Of a stretch of 5,262 nt of DNA, positions 4,167-5,262 are shown piece after piece; the stretch's first letter is position 1, and each line of letters begins with the position of its first letter. This stretch comes from Enterobacteriaceae bacterium UBA3516. Its GTDB lineage: Bacteria > Pseudomonadota > Gammaproteobacteria > Enterobacterales > Enterobacteriaceae. Location: assembly GCA_002377245.1 (NCBI GenBank), contig DFPL01000355.1, forward strand, positions 1-5,262, written 5' to 3'. The translations under genes and the position numbers were made by a program. Below the pieces are notes generated by a model. It was not told the DNA's origin and did no database searches. It was given only the letters and a program-made list of their open reading frames with translations.

Positions 4167-5262
4167 ATGCAAACGCACAAACCGACACTCGAATTACTGA
4201 CCAGCAACGCCCTGTATCGGGAGAACCCGACCGCCTTATTTCATCAACTGTGCGGCGCTCGTCCCGCCACCTTGCTGCTGGAATCGGCTGACATCGACAG
4301 TAAAAACGATCTCAAAAGCCTGCTGCTGGTAGATAGTGCGCTGCGCATCACCGCGCTTGGTGACACTGTCACCATCGAGGCAATGAGCGCCAATGGCGCG
4401 TCACTGCTGCCTCTGCTGGATGCTGCGCTCCCTGCCGGTGTGGAAAATACCATCAAGCCAACGGGCCGCGAGCTGCGTTTCCCGCCAGTGAGTGCGCTGT
4501 TAGACGAAGATGCGCGCCTGTGTTCCCTTTCTGTTTTTGATGCCTTCCGTCTGCTCCAGGGTCTGGTCAATGTGCCGGAAGATGAGCGCGAGGCCATGTT
4601 CTTTGGCGGTTTGTTTGCCTATGACCTGGTAGCAGGTTTCGAAGATTTACCGGCGCTGAATCATGACAGACGCTGCCCGGACTACTGCTTCTACCTGGCG
4701 GAAAGCTTACTGGTTATCGATCATCAGAAACAGCAAACCCGCATTCAGGTCAGCGTCTTCTCAGAGAACCCGGAAGAGAAAGCGCGCCTTGCCCGGCGTG
4801 TTGAAACGTTGCGCCAGCAATTGAATGAGCCGCCGGTTGCACTGCCGGTAGAGTCTGTTGCTCACCTGCGCGTTGCATGTAATCAGAGCGATGAAGAATA
4901 CGGTGCGGTGGTGCGTCAGATGCAGAAAGCCATTCGTGCAGGTGAGATTTTCCAGGTGGTGCCGTCCCGCCGCTTCACCCTGCCGTGCCCTTCTCCACTG
5001 GCAGCATATGAAGTGCTGAAAAAGAGTAACCCCAGCCCGTACATGTTCTTTATGCAGGATGCCGATTTTGCCCTGTTCGGTGCCTCGCCGGAAAGCTCGC
5101 TGAAGTACGATGCCACTTCACGTCAGATTGAGATCTACCCGATTGCCGGTACCCGTCCTCGTGGGCGCCATGCCGACGGCACTCTGGATCGCGACCTGGA
5201 TAGCCGCATTGAACTGGACATGCGAACCGACCATAAAGAGCTGTCTGAACACCTGATGCTGG
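4167..5262 (+). CDS. trpE: TrpE, anthranilate synthase component I (3' end outside window)
   Basis: The first 365 codons are present, of about 520 in E. coli; the frame is open to the window end. With TrpD, TrpE converts chorismate and glutamine (or ammonia) to anthranilate, the first committed step of tryptophan synthesis. The N-terminal regulatory domain holds LLES (37-40), where Ser40 is a known Trp feedback-inhibition residue. NPSPYMFFM (288-296) includes the Asn288, Pro289, Tyr292 and Met293 positions tied to Trp binding in Salmonella. The chorismate-binding domain shows FQVVPSRRF (262-270), GASPES (305-310), IAGTRPRG (326-333) and DHKELSEH (355-362). I chose ATG 4167-4169 because MQTxKPTLELLT matches E. 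coli and GAGAG lies five bases upstream. In-frame ATGs at 4140, 4155 and 4164 also exist. It is controlled by TrpR and attenuation. Confidence 0.96.
   Translation, partial: MQTHKPTLELLTSNALYRENPTALFHQLCGARPATLLLESADIDSKNDLKSLLLVDSALRITALGDTVTIEAMSANGASLLPLLDAALPAGVENTIKPTGRELRFPPVSALLDEDARLCSLSVFDAFRLLQGLVNVPEDEREAMFFGGLFAYDLVAGFEDLPALNHDRRCPDYCFYLAESLLVIDHQKQQTRIQVSVFSENPEEKARLARRVETLRQQLNEPPVALPVESVAHLRVACNQSDEEYGAVVRQMQKAIRAGEIFQVVPSRRFTLPCPSPLAAYEVLKKSNPSPYMFFMQDADFALFGASPESSLKYDATSRQIEIYPIAGTRPRGRHADGTLDRDLDSRIELDMRTDHKELSEHLML

Noticed and set aside
4244..4597. A 117-codon minus-strand frame inside trpE
   Set aside because: It is a Ser/Arg-rich shadow antisense to the conserved TrpE regulatory domain.

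Overview
The window is chromosomal DNA from a gamma-proteobacterium of the family Enterobacteriaceae. All six larger proteins are recognisable, close relatives of Escherichia coli/Salmonella proteins, and the gene order matches the region beside the trp operon (trpE-trpL-rnm-yciO-...-rluB-btuR-yciK). The sequence is not E. coli K-12: the Trp leader peptide differs, one TrpR half-site differs, and yciQ, which as I recall lies between yciO and rluB in K-12, is absent. An Enterobacter-, Kosakonia- or Citrobacter-like genus fits, but I cannot assign one from this sequence. It is housekeeping core genome. I see no mobile element, CRISPR array, phage gene or tRNA.

Layout. (1) Positions 1-1346, plus strand: yciK (SDR oxidoreductase) and btuR (ATP:corrinoid adenosyltransferase), sharing a 4-base ATGA overlap. 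(2) Positions 1368-1393: a compact symmetric hairpin that works as a terminator in both directions between convergent btuR and rluB. (3) Positions 1392-3888, minus strand: rnm -> yciO -> rluB. The first two share a 4-base overlap. rluB follows after a 98-bp leader that contains a 10-bp perfect inverted repeat and a possible pseudoknot. (4) Positions 3889-4166: the divergent rnm/trp control region, with the trp promoter, TrpR operator, leader peptide trpL with tandem Trp codons, and a classical attenuator. (5) Positions 4167-5262: the first 365 codons of trpE, running off the window end.

How the genes work together. trpE catalyses the first committed step of tryptophan synthesis and is controlled by TrpR repression and by ribosome-mediated attenuation, both visible here. 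The divergent minus-strand genes share an RNA/translation theme: Rnm trims 5' ends of rRNA, YciO belongs to the TsaC/Sua5 fold family linked to tRNA t6A synthesis, and RluB makes one pseudouridine in 23S rRNA. BtuR makes adenosylated corrinoids for coenzyme B12. YciK is a co-transcribed oxidoreductase of uncertain substrate.

I found no clearly new multi-gene system. The least explained element is the structured 98-bp yciO-rluB gap, where yciQ is missing and where mutually exclusive RNA folds can be drawn just upstream of the rluB ribosome binding site.
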